DNA of 64,000 nucleotides from Akkermansiaceae bacterium (GCA_024233115.1 JACKQB010000001.1:744001-808000), one strand, 5' to 3'. Positions 47,208-56,703 are shown, counted from the stretch's first letter. Notes: generated by a model from the sequence alone, not told the origin. Program-made: numbers and translations.

Positions 47208-47302
47208 CGACTCCCTTCGCCGGTGCTAGCCGTGGCAGGTTCGGAGGGTTTGCGTGGCGCGGGCAGCACGTCTCAGTCCCCGGTCGCGGGACTCCCCTGT
47301 CG
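47208..47302 (-). promoter_or_regulatory. TPP riboswitch (THI element)
   Basis: On the minus strand the leader has GGGGAGTCCC, then GGGGACTGAGA, then AACCCTCCGAACCTG, then CACGGCTAGCACCGGCGAAGGGAGT. These match the thi-box order GGGG...CTGAGA...ACCC..GAACCTG...GCGTAGGGA. It lies 85 bases before the thiC start. Confidence 0.95.
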
Positions 47303-47388
47303 TTGAAAGCAATCTGGAGCTAATCCGCTGATTTTCAAGGACGAATTTAAGCCAGTCGGCACATTAGCAAAATAGGCGCAATGGGTGT

Positions 47389-48771
47389 TTAGCGGGCCAT
47401 CCGCTTGAAAACACTCATGTATTCCCATAGCGGACCGGCGATTTTGCGTTTGTGGAAGGTTTCGCGGACGGTGGTGAAAAGTTCCTCGTCCTGAAAATCG
47501 ATCCAATTGTCGGTGTTGTCGAAACGCTCCTTCATCCTCGCGTCGATATGTTCCTGGGTGATTTTCGGGGATAAATAGAAGGTTGGCTTGATCAGCGGCT
47601 GGTCTTCAGTGATGACCCCCTCCTCGATCGCGACCCTCGCCAGATCGGTCCTCGGGTAGATGCGCATACCGGTGGATGGCAGGATCAGGCTGTCTCCTAA
47701 CAAATCCGCATTGCGAAATGTCTCGTCCAGCGTCCCGGGCGTTTCCTTGGGGCCCCCGAGGATGATGAAGTGGCAACTGGTAATTTTCTGTCTGTCAAGT
47801 GCCTGCTGGCTTTCGAGGATCTGTTCGAAAGTGAACGGCTTCTGATATGACTTCAGCATGGTATTGGAAAAGCTGTCCGAGCCAAGTTCGGCATGTTTCA
47901 TCCCGGCCTCTTTCGCCGCGCTGGCCAGTTCATCGGTGATAAACTGGGGTCGGAGAAAACCACCCCACGGGAATTTGAGTCCACGGCGGATGATCTTGTT
48001 GCACAAGTCGAGAAGGTGCCGACTGGTTGAGTTCAGCACGGAGTCGACCATAAACACATACGGCGCCCCGGCCGCCAGTGCGCGTTCAATATCGTCACAG
48101 ACATCATCCATATCGCGACTGCGGGGCTCTCTTCCTTCGATCAAGGGGTAGGTGCAATAACAACAGCGGAAGGCACAACCACGCTGGGTCTGCACCGACA
48201 GGATCGTGCTCTCCTTGCCATAATAATGGGACAGGCAGGGGTCGTAGTTGGCGAGTTCGATGCGCTGCGGCTCGATCGGCTGCATGGGGGAGCTGTGCAA
48301 CTTGTCGTTGGTCCGAAAATAGACCCCGGGCACCGATGCGAAGTCGCCCTGCTGGTCGATCACTTTTAACAAAGCGGGTAATGCAACATCGGCCTCACCA
48401 ACGACGCCGAAGTCGGCGCGGGTGAGCGACATGATTTCCTCGGGGAAAAGGGAAAAGCCGCTACCTCCGAGAATGACCGGCACAGCAGTCGATTTCCGGA
48501 TGTCTTCGACCAGTTCACGTAGGTTGTCGATGTATCCCAGCGGTGACCTTGAATTGACATTATCGATATTGCGAAGCGAGATGCCGATGTAGTCCGGCCT
48601 GAATGCAGCAATGGTATCCCTGAGGGTGGTGTCGGAAATCTGAATATCCCAAACCCTGGTTTTGTATCCGGCATTCATCAGGGTCTGCTCGACCACGGCG
48701 AGACCTAAGGGGAAAACCGGGTAGGGGGTGGTGAGCGTGTTCGGGTTGATAATTAAAAAATGACCGGACAT
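47389..48771 (-). CDS. B12-binding-type radical SAM protein
   Basis: A 460-residue protein with an N-terminal cobalamin-binding-like Rossmann domain (Leu-Gly-Leu-Ala-Val-Val-Glu near residue 25; Ile-Leu-Gly-Gly-Ser-Gly near residue 110) and a radical SAM domain with Arg-Gly-Cys-Ala-Phe-Arg-Cys-Cys-Tyr-Cys near residue 200. The B12 His motif of methionine synthase (Asp-x-His-x-x-Gly) is not seen, as is common in this subclass, so cobalamin binding is a family inference. These enzymes methylate or rearrange unreactive carbons in lipids, cofactors or natural products; the substrate is unknown. The start at 48771 (Met-Ser-Gly-His-Phe) is chosen. It is divergent from the GH16 gene. Confidence 0.88.
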   Translation of the reverse strand: MSGHFLIINPNTLTTPYPVFPLGLAVVEQTLMNAGYKTRVWDIQISDTTLRDTIAAFRPDYIGISLRNIDNVNSRSPLGYIDNLRELVEDIRKSTAVPVILGGSGFSLFPEEIMSLTRADFGVVGEADVALPALLKVIDQQGDFASVPGVYFRTNDKLHSSPMQPIEPQRIELANYDPCLSHYYGKESTILSVQTQRGCAFRCCYCTYPLIEGREPRSRDMDDVCDDIERALAAGAPYVFMVDSVLNSTSRHLLDLCNKIIRRGLKFPWGGFLRPQFITDELASAAKEAGMKHAELGSDSFSNTMLKSYQKPFTFEQILESQQALDRQKITSCHFIILGGPKETPGTLDETFRNADLLGDSLILPSTGMRIYPRTDLARVAIEEGVITEDQPLIKPTFYLSPKITQEHIDARMKERFDNTDNWIDFQDEELFTTVRETFHKRKIAGPLWEYMSVFKRMAR

Positions 48772-48893
48772 GATTGGTGATGAGCAATGGATGGGATTCA
48801 ACCCAAACAAACATGAAGTAGCTGGGATTGCGAGTGAAATTGAAATGGCGCATGCTCCAGCTTGCTTGTAAGATACCTCATCCTGGTAGAGTA

Positions 48894-49709
48894 ATGATGC
48901 CCGTCACGATGTCCGTTTTTCCTTCTCCAGCTTATCTCGTTCTTTCCGCCTGCTTGGCGTGCTCTATGCCGTTGGTTAGGGCGGAACCTCCATCATCACC
49001 TGTCGCAAAGCCGTGGAAGCTGATCTGGCAGGACGATTTTGACCAGGCGTCACTGAATAAAAAAAACTGGTCGCGGTGCAAGCGTGGTCGATCGGACTGG
49101 AATAATACGATGTCGGACGACCCCCGGTTATTGAAAATCGAAAATGGCATTCTGCAGCTACGAGGTATCGTCAATGACAAGGCGGATGACCCCGCCCCAT
49201 TCATCACAGCTGGAGTGACAAGCAAAGGGAAGTTCTCCTTCAACTATGGTAAAGTGCAGATCAGGGCCCGGTTTAAAAGTGCGCAAGGTGCCTGGCCTGC
49301 GCTTTGGATGTTGGGGGTTAAGGGACAGTGGCCGCAAAATGGTGAAATCGATCTGATGGAACACTTGAATTTTGACCATAAAATCTATCAGACGGTGCAC
49401 TCCGAATACACCACCAAGCTGGATAAAACCAATACACCGAAAAAAGGAGGCACAGCGCCGATTAAGCGAGACGACTGGAACACGTATGGAGCCGAGTGGG
49501 ATGCCGACAAAATTGTATTCACCGTGAATGGGAAGGCGACCCATACTTACCCGCGTGTGCCGTCCAAAGGGCCGGAGCAGTATCCTTTCAAGCAGCCCTT
49601 TTACTTTCTGTTATCAATGCAGATCGGAGGAAAATGGGTGGGCCAGGCGGATCCGGCTCAATACCCGGCATGGATGGAAATCGACTGGGTGAGGGTGTAT
49701 CAGAAATAA
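48894..49709 (+). CDS. Exported GH16-family glucanase/galactanase
   Basis: A 271-residue exported hydrolase of the beta-jelly-roll family 16 (laminarinase, agarase, carrageenase, lichenase). A signal peptide (ending Val-Arg-Ala-Glu) is followed by Leu-Ile-Trp-Gln-Asp-Asp-Phe, and the catalytic block Gly-Glu-Ile-Asp-Leu-Met-Glu-His near residue 154 with the nucleophile and acid/base Glu residues two apart from the Asp. His-Ser-Glu-Tyr and Trp-Asn-Thr-Tyr-Gly-Ala-Glu-Trp, Phe-Tyr-Phe-Leu-Leu-Ser-Met and Asp-Trp-Val-Arg-Val-Tyr are usual strands. The specific glycan (laminarin is most common in marine bacteria) cannot be told. Start choice among 48894, 48897 and 48909 is uncertain. Confidence 0.93.
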   Translation: MMPVTMSVFPSPAYLVLSACLACSMPLVRAEPPSSPVAKPWKLIWQDDFDQASLNKKNWSRCKRGRSDWNNTMSDDPRLLKIENGILQLRGIVNDKADDPAPFITAGVTSKGKFSFNYGKVQIRARFKSAQGAWPALWMLGVKGQWPQNGEIDLMEHLNFDHKIYQTVHSEYTTKLDKTNTPKKGGTAPIKRDDWNTYGAEWDADKIVFTVNGKATHTYPRVPSKGPEQYPFKQPFYFLLSMQIGGKWVGQADPAQYPAWMEIDWVRVYQK

Positions 49710-49876
49710 CACGGAACTCGCGCAGGTGAAGAATTAGGCGGACTTGGAAAAATACCTGTCCCGGCGTGACTGACGGCGCCGGTTGATTGAGTCCTACGGG
49801 GCAGCGGATAAATTTGTTGATAATAATTTCGGCTCTTCACCTTAACTAAAGGTTCGTTGTGCAATGATGCGGCGCA

Positions 49877-51325
49877 ATGAAACCACACATCAGTCGATTT
49901 CTACCCAGGTTTAACGCCCGCTGGCGCACCGTCCTTCCGTTGATTGCGGTGGTGGCCACCGGATGCCAGACAATGAGTCCACGCGCACGGTCGATGGACG
50001 CGGTGAAACTTCCCGCATCATGGAAAACGGGTGCCGGTTTTTCGCAGGCGACAGTTTCTGTGGATTTGAGCAAGTGGTGGGGAGAGTTCCATGATCCGGT
50101 GCTGACCGCCTTGATCCGGGAGTCCATCGAGTCCAGCCCCAGCCTGAAATCCGCCCACTCGGTGGTCCGGGAATCCCGCGCCCGCAGATCTTCGGAGGGC
50201 AGTGCGCTCTTGCCCACGCTAACAGGTGGTCTTGGCTCCAGTGATGGTTGGACGCGGTCTGATTCAGCGACCGGTGCGGCTGTGAGTGATCATACAAAAC
50301 TCTACTCCGCCGGATTGAATGCGTCCTGGGAGGTGGATCTTTTTGGCAAACAGAAAGCGTCTGTGGCGGCAGCCGGGGCGGATCTTTCGGAGGCGGAGGA
50401 AACTTTGCGCTCGGTGCAGGCCTCGCTGGCTTCGGAGGTCGCGCTTGCCTACCTCAACCTGCGCGCCGCCGAATCCCGGCTGGCGGTGGTGCGGGAAAAC
50501 GTCAAGATCCTGGAGAGCACGCTAGAGCTCGCATCATGGCGTGAGCAGGCTGGTCAGGGGGATGCCTTGGATGCGCAGCGGGCGAAGAGCAATGTGGAGC
50601 AGGTGCGGTCGTCGATTCCCACCTTGGAGCAAGCTATTGAAAGTGCGAAAAACTCGCTGGCACTCCTGGCTGGAAAATCTCCCGGTGCGCTTGATGACCT
50701 GCTTGCCAAACGGACAGGCAAACTGCCCGAGCCCCCGAGAAAACTGGCTGTCGGCATTCCCGCCGACACCATGCGACAGCGTCCGGATGTCCGTGGTGCC
50801 GGCTACGCCTGGTTGGCGGCGGTTTACCGCACGCATTCCGCGGAGGCGGCGCGTATGCCGTCGCTCAGTCTGAATGGCAGCCTCGGGGTGGATTCGAGCG
50901 TCGCCTCCCATTTGTTGAACCCCGAACGGGTGGCGGCCAACGTCATCGCCGGGCTGACGTCTCCCATTTTCGACGGTGGAAAAATCCGCAGTCAGATCGC
51001 GATTCAGAGCGAGCAGCAGGAGCAGGCATTGCAGAACTACAGGAAGCAGGTGCTTACCGCCTTATCCGAGGTGCAGGATGCGCTGGTTGCCTGTCAGAAA
51101 AACGAGGAACGTGCAGCGATCACCGCCAAGGCCTTGGCGGCGGCGCGGGATGCCGAGCAACTGGCGCGCCAACGTTATGAGGCTGGCGTCGTCGATATCA
51201 CCACCGTCCTGGACACACAGCAATCGCGGCTCTCTCTGCAAGAACAGGCGGTGACGGTTAGAGCCGACCGATCATCCTCCTTCGTGGCCCTTTACAAGGC
51301 GCTCGGTGGTGGCTGGAAGAAGTGA
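49877..51325 (+). CDS. Outer-membrane efflux channel, TolC/NodT family lipoprotein
   Basis: A 482-residue outer-membrane factor. The signal peptide ends in a lipobox Val-Ala-Thr-Gly-Cys near residue 30, as in the NodT/OprM subfamily. Two OEP repeats are seen: Trp-Trp-Gly-Glu-Phe-His-Asp-Pro-Val-Leu near residue 67 and Tyr-Ser-Ala-Gly-Leu-Asn-Ala-Ser-Trp-Glu-Val-Asp-Leu-Phe-Gly, then Arg-Gln-Arg-Pro-Asp-Val-Arg-Gly-Ala near 300 and Leu-Thr-Ser-Pro-Ile-Phe-Asp-Gly-Gly-Lys near 362. Long coiled-coil helices lie between them. It forms the export duct for the MacA-MacB pump genes that follow after 39 bases. Confidence 0.93.
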   Translation: MKPHISRFLPRFNARWRTVLPLIAVVATGCQTMSPRARSMDAVKLPASWKTGAGFSQATVSVDLSKWWGEFHDPVLTALIRESIESSPSLKSAHSVVRESRARRSSEGSALLPTLTGGLGSSDGWTRSDSATGAAVSDHTKLYSAGLNASWEVDLFGKQKASVAAAGADLSEAEETLRSVQASLASEVALAYLNLRAAESRLAVVRENVKILESTLELASWREQAGQGDALDAQRAKSNVEQVRSSIPTLEQAIESAKNSLALLAGKSPGALDDLLAKRTGKLPEPPRKLAVGIPADTMRQRPDVRGAGYAWLAAVYRTHSAEAARMPSLSLNGSLGVDSSVASHLLNPERVAANVIAGLTSPIFDGGKIRSQIAIQSEQQEQALQNYRKQVLTALSEVQDALVACQKNEERAAITAKALAAARDAEQLARQRYEAGVVDITTVLDTQQSRLSLQEQAVTVRADRSSSFVALYKALGGGWKK

Positions 51326-51364
51326 TGATGCAATTTTATGAACCCGATTTTTTTACACAGATAT

Positions 51365-52702
51365 ATGAAAACAAAACAACAAGATGGTGATCTAGCAGAA
51401 AAGATCAGAGCTGGCAGACCTTCCCGGCGCAAACGGATGATTTTCATCGTGCTCCTGCTGCTCATGATAGGCGGCGTGGTATTGGGATACCAGAAATACT
51501 ACCAGGGCAGAGATGATGGTATGCCGGACTACTCCACGGAAAAACTCAGCAAGGGAAGTATCTCGCTCACGGTGACGGCGACCGGTAATCTGGAGCCCAC
51601 CAATGAGGTGAGTGTCGGTAGTGAGATATCGGGCACGATGAAAGAGGTTCTCGTCGATTACAACGACACCGTGAAGGAGGGACAGGTGATGGCGGTTCTC
51701 GACACCACCAAGCTGACGCAGCAAATGCACAGCTTGCAGGCGTCGCTGGCGGTTGCCCAGGCGAACGTCAGTCTGGCGAAGGCGACATTGGCTGAAAGTG
51801 AGTCATCGCTGAAACGACTGCAGGAGCTGCATCGCATCAGTGGCGGCAGAACTCCGTCGCAAGCGGATCTGGATATCGCGGTTGCGGCCAGGGACCGGGC
51901 GCAGGCAGACGTCGCATCGGCAGAAGCCTCGGTGAAAAAGGCGGAGGCTGAGATGAAGGTGATCCAAAGTGATCTGGATAAATCCGAGATCAAGTCGCCG
52001 ATCAACGGCATTGTTTTGTCGCGCAGCGTTGAGCCGGGGCAGACCGTGGCCGCGCAGTTTGCGGCGCCGGAGTTGTTTGTGGTGGCGGAGAGCCTGACAA
52101 AAATGAAGTTGGAGGTATCCGTTTCCGAGGCCGACATCGGCGGGATCAAGGAAGGCCAGAAGGCAAAATTCAGCGTCGACGCATGGCCGGGCCGCAGCTT
52201 CGAGGCCAAGGTGGTCAAGGTGTCCTATGCCTCGGAAATTACGGACAACGTGGTCACGTATGAATCTGAACTGGAGGTGGCGAACGACGACCTAAGCCTG
52301 CGTCCTGGAATGACGGCAACGGCGGATATCCAGGTGACCGAGCGGAAGGATGTGTTTGTTGTTGCCAACCAGGCATTGCGTTTCAATCCGGATGCCGGCC
52401 CCAAGGAGGCGGGGCAGGGCTCGGGTAAAAGTTTTGTCGAAAGTCTGGTCGCCCGCCCGCCAAGACCGGGAAAACGTAAAAACGGCAATGCCCAGGCAGG
52501 TGAGGGTGGGCCGCCACCACAGGGCCCCTCCGGGGAAAAGGGGGGTGGACCGATGAAAGTCATCTGGGTGTTCGATGACGGTGCACCCCGGGCAATACCT
52601 GTCAAAACAGGGGTGACGGACGGCCGCTCGACGGAGGTGATGGGCCCCGAATTGAAAGAGGGCATGGAGGTCATTATCAGGGAGAAAACGCAGACATCAT
52701 GA
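51365..52702 (+). CDS. macA: MacA-type periplasmic adaptor (HlyD family)
   Basis: A 445-residue membrane-fusion protein. A single N-terminal membrane helix (about 25-44) is followed by the lipoyl domain (Thr-Ala-Thr-Gly-Asn-Leu-Glu-Pro near 77), a coiled-coil hairpin (about 116-205) and the second lipoyl half Ile-Lys-Ser-Pro-Ile-Asn-Gly-Ile-Val-Leu near 211, then beta-barrel domains. A long Pro/Gly/Lys-rich insertion (about 350-393) separates the last domain. The start at 51365 is chosen over 51338 because the membrane segment then has the usual distance. Its stop overlaps the ATPase start by 4 bases. Confidence 0.92.
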   Translation: MKTKQQDGDLAEKIRAGRPSRRKRMIFIVLLLLMIGGVVLGYQKYYQGRDDGMPDYSTEKLSKGSISLTVTATGNLEPTNEVSVGSEISGTMKEVLVDYNDTVKEGQVMAVLDTTKLTQQMHSLQASLAVAQANVSLAKATLAESESSLKRLQELHRISGGRTPSQADLDIAVAARDRAQADVASAEASVKKAEAEMKVIQSDLDKSEIKSPINGIVLSRSVEPGQTVAAQFAAPELFVVAESLTKMKLEVSVSEADIGGIKEGQKAKFSVDAWPGRSFEAKVVKVSYASEITDNVVTYESELEVANDDLSLRPGMTATADIQVTERKDVFVVANQALRFNPDAGPKEAGQGSGKSFVESLVARPPRPGKRKNGNAQAGEGGPPPQGPSGEKGGGPMKVIWVFDDGAPRAIPVKTGVTDGRSTEVMGPELKEGMEVIIREKTQTS

Positions 52703-53394
52703 AACAGGAAGCATTAATCGATCTGAAAGGCATCACCAAGGCATACGGTCAGGGTGCCGCCAGGTTCGAGGCGTTGAAAGGTGTGGATTTATCCATTTTC
52801 AAAGGTGAATTTGTGTCGGTGATGGGTCCGAGCGGGTCCGGGAAATCGACATTGATGAATCTGTTGGGCTGCCTGGATGTGCCGACAAGCGGGCAGTATC
52901 AATACACGGGCATTGAAGTGGGTGAGCTGAATGCGGATGAGCGCTCGCTGTTGAGGCGCTATGCCCTGGGCTTTGTGTTTCAAGGGTTCAACCTGTTGGC
53001 CAGGACGTCAGCCCGGGAAAACGTCGAGTTGCCTCTGCTTTACCAGGGGTTCTCCGGGCGCGAGCGGAGGGCGCGGGCCGCGGAGGCTCTGGAGTCCGTG
53101 GGCATGGGTGACAAACTCAAGAACACGCCTGCCGAGCTTTCCGGCGGCCAGCAGCAACGCGTGGCGATTGCGCGTGCGCTGGTGAGTAAGCCGAGCACAC
53201 TTTTTGCGGATGAACCGACGGGAAACCTCGATACGAAAACCAGCCATGAAATCATGAGTCTGTTAGTAAACCTCAACAAGGACTTTGGCATCACCATCCT
53301 GATGGTCACGCACGAGGATGATGTCGCCGAATACGCAAAACGCCAGATTCGGGTGGTCGATGGACTGATCCGATCGGATAAAATGAACCCTTAA
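52699..53394 (+). CDS. MacB-type ABC transporter ATPase
   Basis: A 231-residue ATPase of the LolD/MacB/FtsE type. Walker A is Gly-Pro-Ser-Gly-Ser-Gly-Lys-Ser-Thr near residue 43, the signature is Leu-Ser-Gly-Gly-Gln-Gln-Gln-Arg near 146, and Walker B is Leu-Phe-Ala-Asp-Glu-Pro-Thr-Gly-Asn-Leu-Asp. In E. coli MacB this domain is fused to the permease; here it is a separate gene, starting within the macA stop codon (ATGA) and ending 8 bases before the permease gene. Expected to drive export of a peptide, lipid or antibiotic through the TolC-type channel. Confidence 0.95.
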   Translation: MKQEALIDLKGITKAYGQGAARFEALKGVDLSIFKGEFVSVMGPSGSGKSTLMNLLGCLDVPTSGQYQYTGIEVGELNADERSLLRRYALGFVFQGFNLLARTSARENVELPLLYQGFSGRERRARAAEALESVGMGDKLKNTPAELSGGQQQRVAIARALVSKPSTLFADEPTGNLDTKTSHEIMSLLVNLNKDFGITILMVTHEDDVAEYAKRQIRVVDGLIRSDKMNP

Positions 53395-53402
53395 CGATTA
53401 TT

Positions 53403-54620
53403 ATGTTTTTAAATGCTTTATACATTGCCCTTAGTGAGATTCGGAGGAATCTGACGCGCGCGTTTCTAACGGTTTTGGGGATCATCATTGGAGTCGCTGC
53501 GGTGATTACGATGGTTACCCTGGGACAGGGCGCGACCAGTGCCGTGAAGAAACAGATTTCCAATCTGGGAAGCAACCTGTTAGTGCTGCGACCCGGCGAG
53601 GGCTTCGGTCCGGGTCGACCAGGTTCCGGCGTGCCTAACTTTACCCTGACGGATGCCACCGCCATTGAGCAGCAGGTGGCCGGGTTGGTGAAGGTGGCAC
53701 CTGTGTCCTCGACGAACATCAGCACGATTTATCTGCAGAATGCGCGTAATACGGAGGTGTCGGGGACAACCCCGGATTACTTCTCCGTGGGCAACTGGAG
53801 CCTGGAAAGTGGTCGATTTTTTGAGGAGTCCGACCTGGTTGCCGGCAAGGCGGTCTGCGTGATTGGCAGCACGGTGAAAAGTGAACTTTTTGGAACGAGC
53901 GATCCTGTTGGAAAAAAAATCCGGCTGGGGAAATCCTCGATCGAGATCATCGGGGTCTTGAAAACCAAGGGTCAGGCCGGGCCGGGGCGCGATCAGGATG
54001 ATACGATCGTGATGCCGATCACCACTTTGCAGAGGCGTTTGGTGGGCAGGCAATCCGCGCAAAACGTCGGCACCATTATGATCTCGACGGAAGATGCTGC
54101 CGATACCACCGCGATCATTGATGAAATAGGGGACCTGATGCGCGAACGCCGTAATTTGCAGAAGAACGAGGATGACGACTTCACGGTGGTTGACACACGC
54201 CAGATTGCCGAGGCTGTTAGTTCCTCGACACAGGTGATGACCACACTGCTCGGGGCGGTGGCCGGCGTCAGTCTGCTTGTGGGCGGGATAGGCATTATGA
54301 ATATCATGCTCGTGTCCGTGACCGAGCGAACGAGGGAAATAGGGATCCGTCTCGCGGTGGGCGCGAGGGCACGCGAGGTGTTGCTGCAATTCCTGGTCGA
54401 GGCCGTGACGCTCGCCTTCATCGGCGGATTGGTCGGTGTGGCGTTGGCCTTCGGCCTTTGCATGGTGCTTTCGAGGGTCATTGCGGTGCCATATGTCTTT
54501 GATGTGCAAATCAACCTTGTCTCCTTTTTGTTTTCTGGTGCCGTCGGGGTCTTGTTCGGATTTATGCCGGCGCGCCGGGCATCCGCCCTTGATCCCATCG
54601 ATGCATTGCGTCATGAATAA
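53403..54620 (+). CDS. MacB-type ABC transporter permease (FtsX family)
   Basis: A 405-residue permease: one N-terminal membrane helix (about 20-42), a large periplasmic domain (about 45-275; Leu-Leu-Val-Leu-Arg-Pro-Gly and Ile-Gly-Val-Leu-Lys-Thr-Lys-Gly are typical), and three C-terminal helices (about 282-303, 332-362, 367-395) with Gly-Gly-Ile-Gly-Ile-Met-Asn-Ile-Met-Leu-Val-Ser-Val-Thr-Glu-Arg-Thr-Arg-Glu, the strong FtsX/MacB signature. It works as a dimer with the ATPase encoded upstream. The next gene, the response regulator, starts 15 bases after its stop. Confidence 0.95.
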   Translation: MFLNALYIALSEIRRNLTRAFLTVLGIIIGVAAVITMVTLGQGATSAVKKQISNLGSNLLVLRPGEGFGPGRPGSGVPNFTLTDATAIEQQVAGLVKVAPVSSTNISTIYLQNARNTEVSGTTPDYFSVGNWSLESGRFFEESDLVAGKAVCVIGSTVKSELFGTSDPVGKKIRLGKSSIEIIGVLKTKGQAGPGRDQDDTIVMPITTLQRRLVGRQSAQNVGTIMISTEDAADTTAIIDEIGDLMRERRNLQKNEDDDFTVVDTRQIAEAVSSSTQVMTTLLGAVAGVSLLVGGIGIMNIMLVSVTERTREIGIRLAVGARAREVLLQFLVEAVTLAFIGGLVGVALAFGLCMVLSRVIAVPYVFDVQINLVSFLFSGAVGVLFGFMPARRASALDPIDALRHE

Positions 54621-54635
54621 CAACAGACAAAACGT

Positions 54636-55289
54636 ATGAGACTGCTGGTCATCGAAGACGATCCCGATTTGCTCCGTAGCTTGGTTGCCAACCTGCGGGA
54701 GGAAAACTACGCCGTCGACGCCGCCGCGGACGGAGGTGAGGGACTGTATTTTGCCAAGGAGGCGGACTACGATTGCATTGTGCTCGACGGGATGCTGCCG
54801 GTGATGGACGGCTGGTCTTTGCTGAAGGAGTTGAGGAAAATCAAGAAGACCCCGGTGCTGATGCTAACCGCGCGGGATGGCGTCGCCGACCGCATTCGCG
54901 GCCTGGATGGCGGTGCGGATGATTATCTGGTGAAGCCGTTCGACATCGAGGAGTTGATGGCCAGGTTGCGGGCATTGATCAGACGCGCCAGCGGTGAGGC
55001 GGCGCGGGTGATTGAGTTGGGTGATGTTAGGCTCGACCTGGCTGCCAGGGAGGTCAGTCATGGCGGTGAAATGGTGTCGGTGACGGCGCGGGAATACGCC
55101 TTGGTCGAATACCTCGCCCTCCAGCGCGGGCGCGTGGTGAGCCGGGCGGAGCTTTACGAGCATCTGTTTGATGCCGACGATGACACCATGTCGAATCTGT
55201 TGGATGTGCATGTTTCCAACGTGCGCAAAAAGCTGGGTGCCGGGCTCATTGTGACCCGGCGTGGGCACGGATACCTAATACCGGAATAA
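54636..55289 (+). CDS. OmpR/PhoB-family response regulator
   Basis: A 217-residue transcription factor: receiver domain (1-118) with acidic Glu7-Asp8-Asp9, phosphoacceptor Asp51 in Ile-Val-Leu-Asp51-Gly-Met-Leu-Pro, Thr in Leu-Thr-Ala-Arg-Asp and the conserved Lys in Leu-Val-Lys-Pro-Phe; then a winged-helix DNA-binding domain (125-217) with Thr-Ala-Arg-Glu-Tyr-Ala-Leu and Val-Asp... Val-His-Val-Ser-Asn-Val-Arg-Lys-Lys. It follows the efflux genes by 15 bases and precedes the kinase by 4, so it probably controls this pump. Confidence 0.96.
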   Translation: MRLLVIEDDPDLLRSLVANLREENYAVDAAADGGEGLYFAKEADYDCIVLDGMLPVMDGWSLLKELRKIKKTPVLMLTARDGVADRIRGLDGGADDYLVKPFDIEELMARLRALIRRASGEAARVIELGDVRLDLAAREVSHGGEMVSVTAREYALVEYLALQRGRVVSRAELYEHLFDADDDTMSNLLDVHVSNVRKKLGAGLIVTRRGHGYLIPE

Positions 55290-55293
55290 TCTG

Positions 55294-56703
55294 ATGATGC
55301 GTCCTTTTAAATCGTTACGGTGGAGTTTGCAGCTTTGGCATGCACTGATTCTTTTGTTAGTGATCGTGGTCCTCTGTATCCTGGCTTATCGGATCGTCAG
55401 GTCGGAAAGGATGGCGAAGCTGCACGAGGATCTCAGAAACTTTAACAGGGGGCTTGAAACGGAGCTGGTATTTACGCCGCAGGAGGATGGAAAACGCGGA
55501 GACCCGGTGAGCAAGGAGGAGCTGCGTGCCGGATTGCAAAAACTGGCGCTGGAGCCGGACGCGGCACTGAAGGTGTTGGGGCATGTGGACTCGGAGACCG
55601 AGGGCAAACCGTATTTTGCAGCTTGGGATGACAATGCGCAGCCCTTGTTTGTTTCAAAGAACACCCCGGAGGAAGTATTGTCAGACGGGACCCTGATGGA
55701 AAACGACCGCAGAAGGTGGTTGCATGGCAACAACCTCTTGTTTGTTTACCGGACGCCGCAGAAGTTTGTTATCGTCAGCGGGATGAATGTCTCTGGTGAA
55801 ATGGCGAAGCTCAGACGCTTTGCCTATTTGCTCTCAGCGAGTGGAGCCGGCTTGTGGCTGGTGGGGCTTGCCGGTGGTTGGTGGCTTGCCGGACGCGCGA
55901 TCAAACCCATCGGCGCGATTGCGAGCACGGCGTCGAGAATCTCAGAAGGGGATCTGTCGGAGCGGATCGAGACATCAGGAGCCAACGATGAGCTGGCGTC
56001 GCTGAGTAATGTTTTGAACGCAACCTTTGATCAGCTCGAAGTGATGATCCGTCAGCAAAAACAGTTTGTTGCCGACGCCTCCCACGAGTTGCGCACCCCT
56101 GTGACCGTCATCCAGAGCGAGGTGCAGCGGGGGCTGAAAAGGGACCGGAGTCCGGAGGAATACCGTGAGATTTTGCAAACCACGGGAAGGATGAACAACC
56201 GGATGAAGACGCTGATAGGTTCTCTGCTGACGCTGGCCCACCAGGACTTGGCGGTGGTGGACGAGCCCTGCAATCTCGGCGCGATCGTGCGGGAGGCTTG
56301 CGAGATCTTGCAGCCGGTGGCCTCTGGACGGGGAACGAGATTATCGGTTGCCGCGGATGATGTGACCTACCGGGGAAATCCACAGGCATTGTCAGAGATG
56401 GTCAGCAACCTGGTATCCAATGCCGTTGACCACACACCCGCGGGGTCGGAGGTTTCTGTGCGCCTCGTTGAGGATGACGGAATCCGGCTCAGTGTGACGG
56501 ATAATGGCCAGGGGATTGACCCGGCGCATTTGGAGCACCTGTTCGAGCGGTTTTACCGGGTGGACTCCTCCCGCAGGTCCGACGGACACAGCGGCCTGGG
56601 TCTGGCCATCGTCAAGGCGGCCGCCGAGAAGCATGGTGGCCGGGTGGAGGTGGTCAGCACACTGGAAAAAGGGAGCACGTTTACGGTGAGGCTGCCCCTG
56701 TAG
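55294..56703 (+). CDS. Sensor histidine kinase
   Basis: A 469-residue membrane kinase. Two membrane helices (about 13-35 and 177-200) flank a periplasmic domain of about 140 residues, followed by HAMP (about 200-253), the phosphoacceptor His264 in Asp-Ala-Ser-His-Glu-Leu-Arg-Thr-Pro, and an ATPase domain with Asn box Met-Val-Ser-Asn-Leu-Val-Ser-Asn-Ala, Thr-Asp-Asn-Gly-Gln-Gly and Gly-Leu-Gly-Leu-Ala-Ile-Val-Lys. It is a complete HK paired with the preceding regulator. The sensed signal is probably envelope or efflux-substrate stress. Confidence 0.95.
   Translation: MMRPFKSLRWSLQLWHALILLLVIVVLCILAYRIVRSERMAKLHEDLRNFNRGLETELVFTPQEDGKRGDPVSKEELRAGLQKLALEPDAALKVLGHVDSETEGKPYFAAWDDNAQPLFVSKNTPEEVLSDGTLMENDRRRWLHGNNLLFVYRTPQKFVIVSGMNVSGEMAKLRRFAYLLSASGAGLWLVGLAGGWWLAGRAIKPIGAIASTASRISEGDLSERIETSGANDELASLSNVLNATFDQLEVMIRQQKQFVADASHELRTPVTVIQSEVQRGLKRDRSPEEYREILQTTGRMNNRMKTLIGSLLTLAHQDLAVVDEPCNLGAIVREACEILQPVASGRGTRLSVAADDVTYRGNPQALSEMVSNLVSNAVDHTPAGSEVSVRLVEDDGIRLSVTDNGQGIDPAHLEHLFERFYRVDSSRRSDGHSGLGLAIVKAAAEKHGGRVEVVSTLEKGSTFTVRLPL

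Noticed and set aside
53580..54623. 347-residue open frame on the minus strand opposite the MacB permease
   Set aside because: Antisense of a strongly supported membrane protein; composition rich in His/Asp/Gln and no motif.
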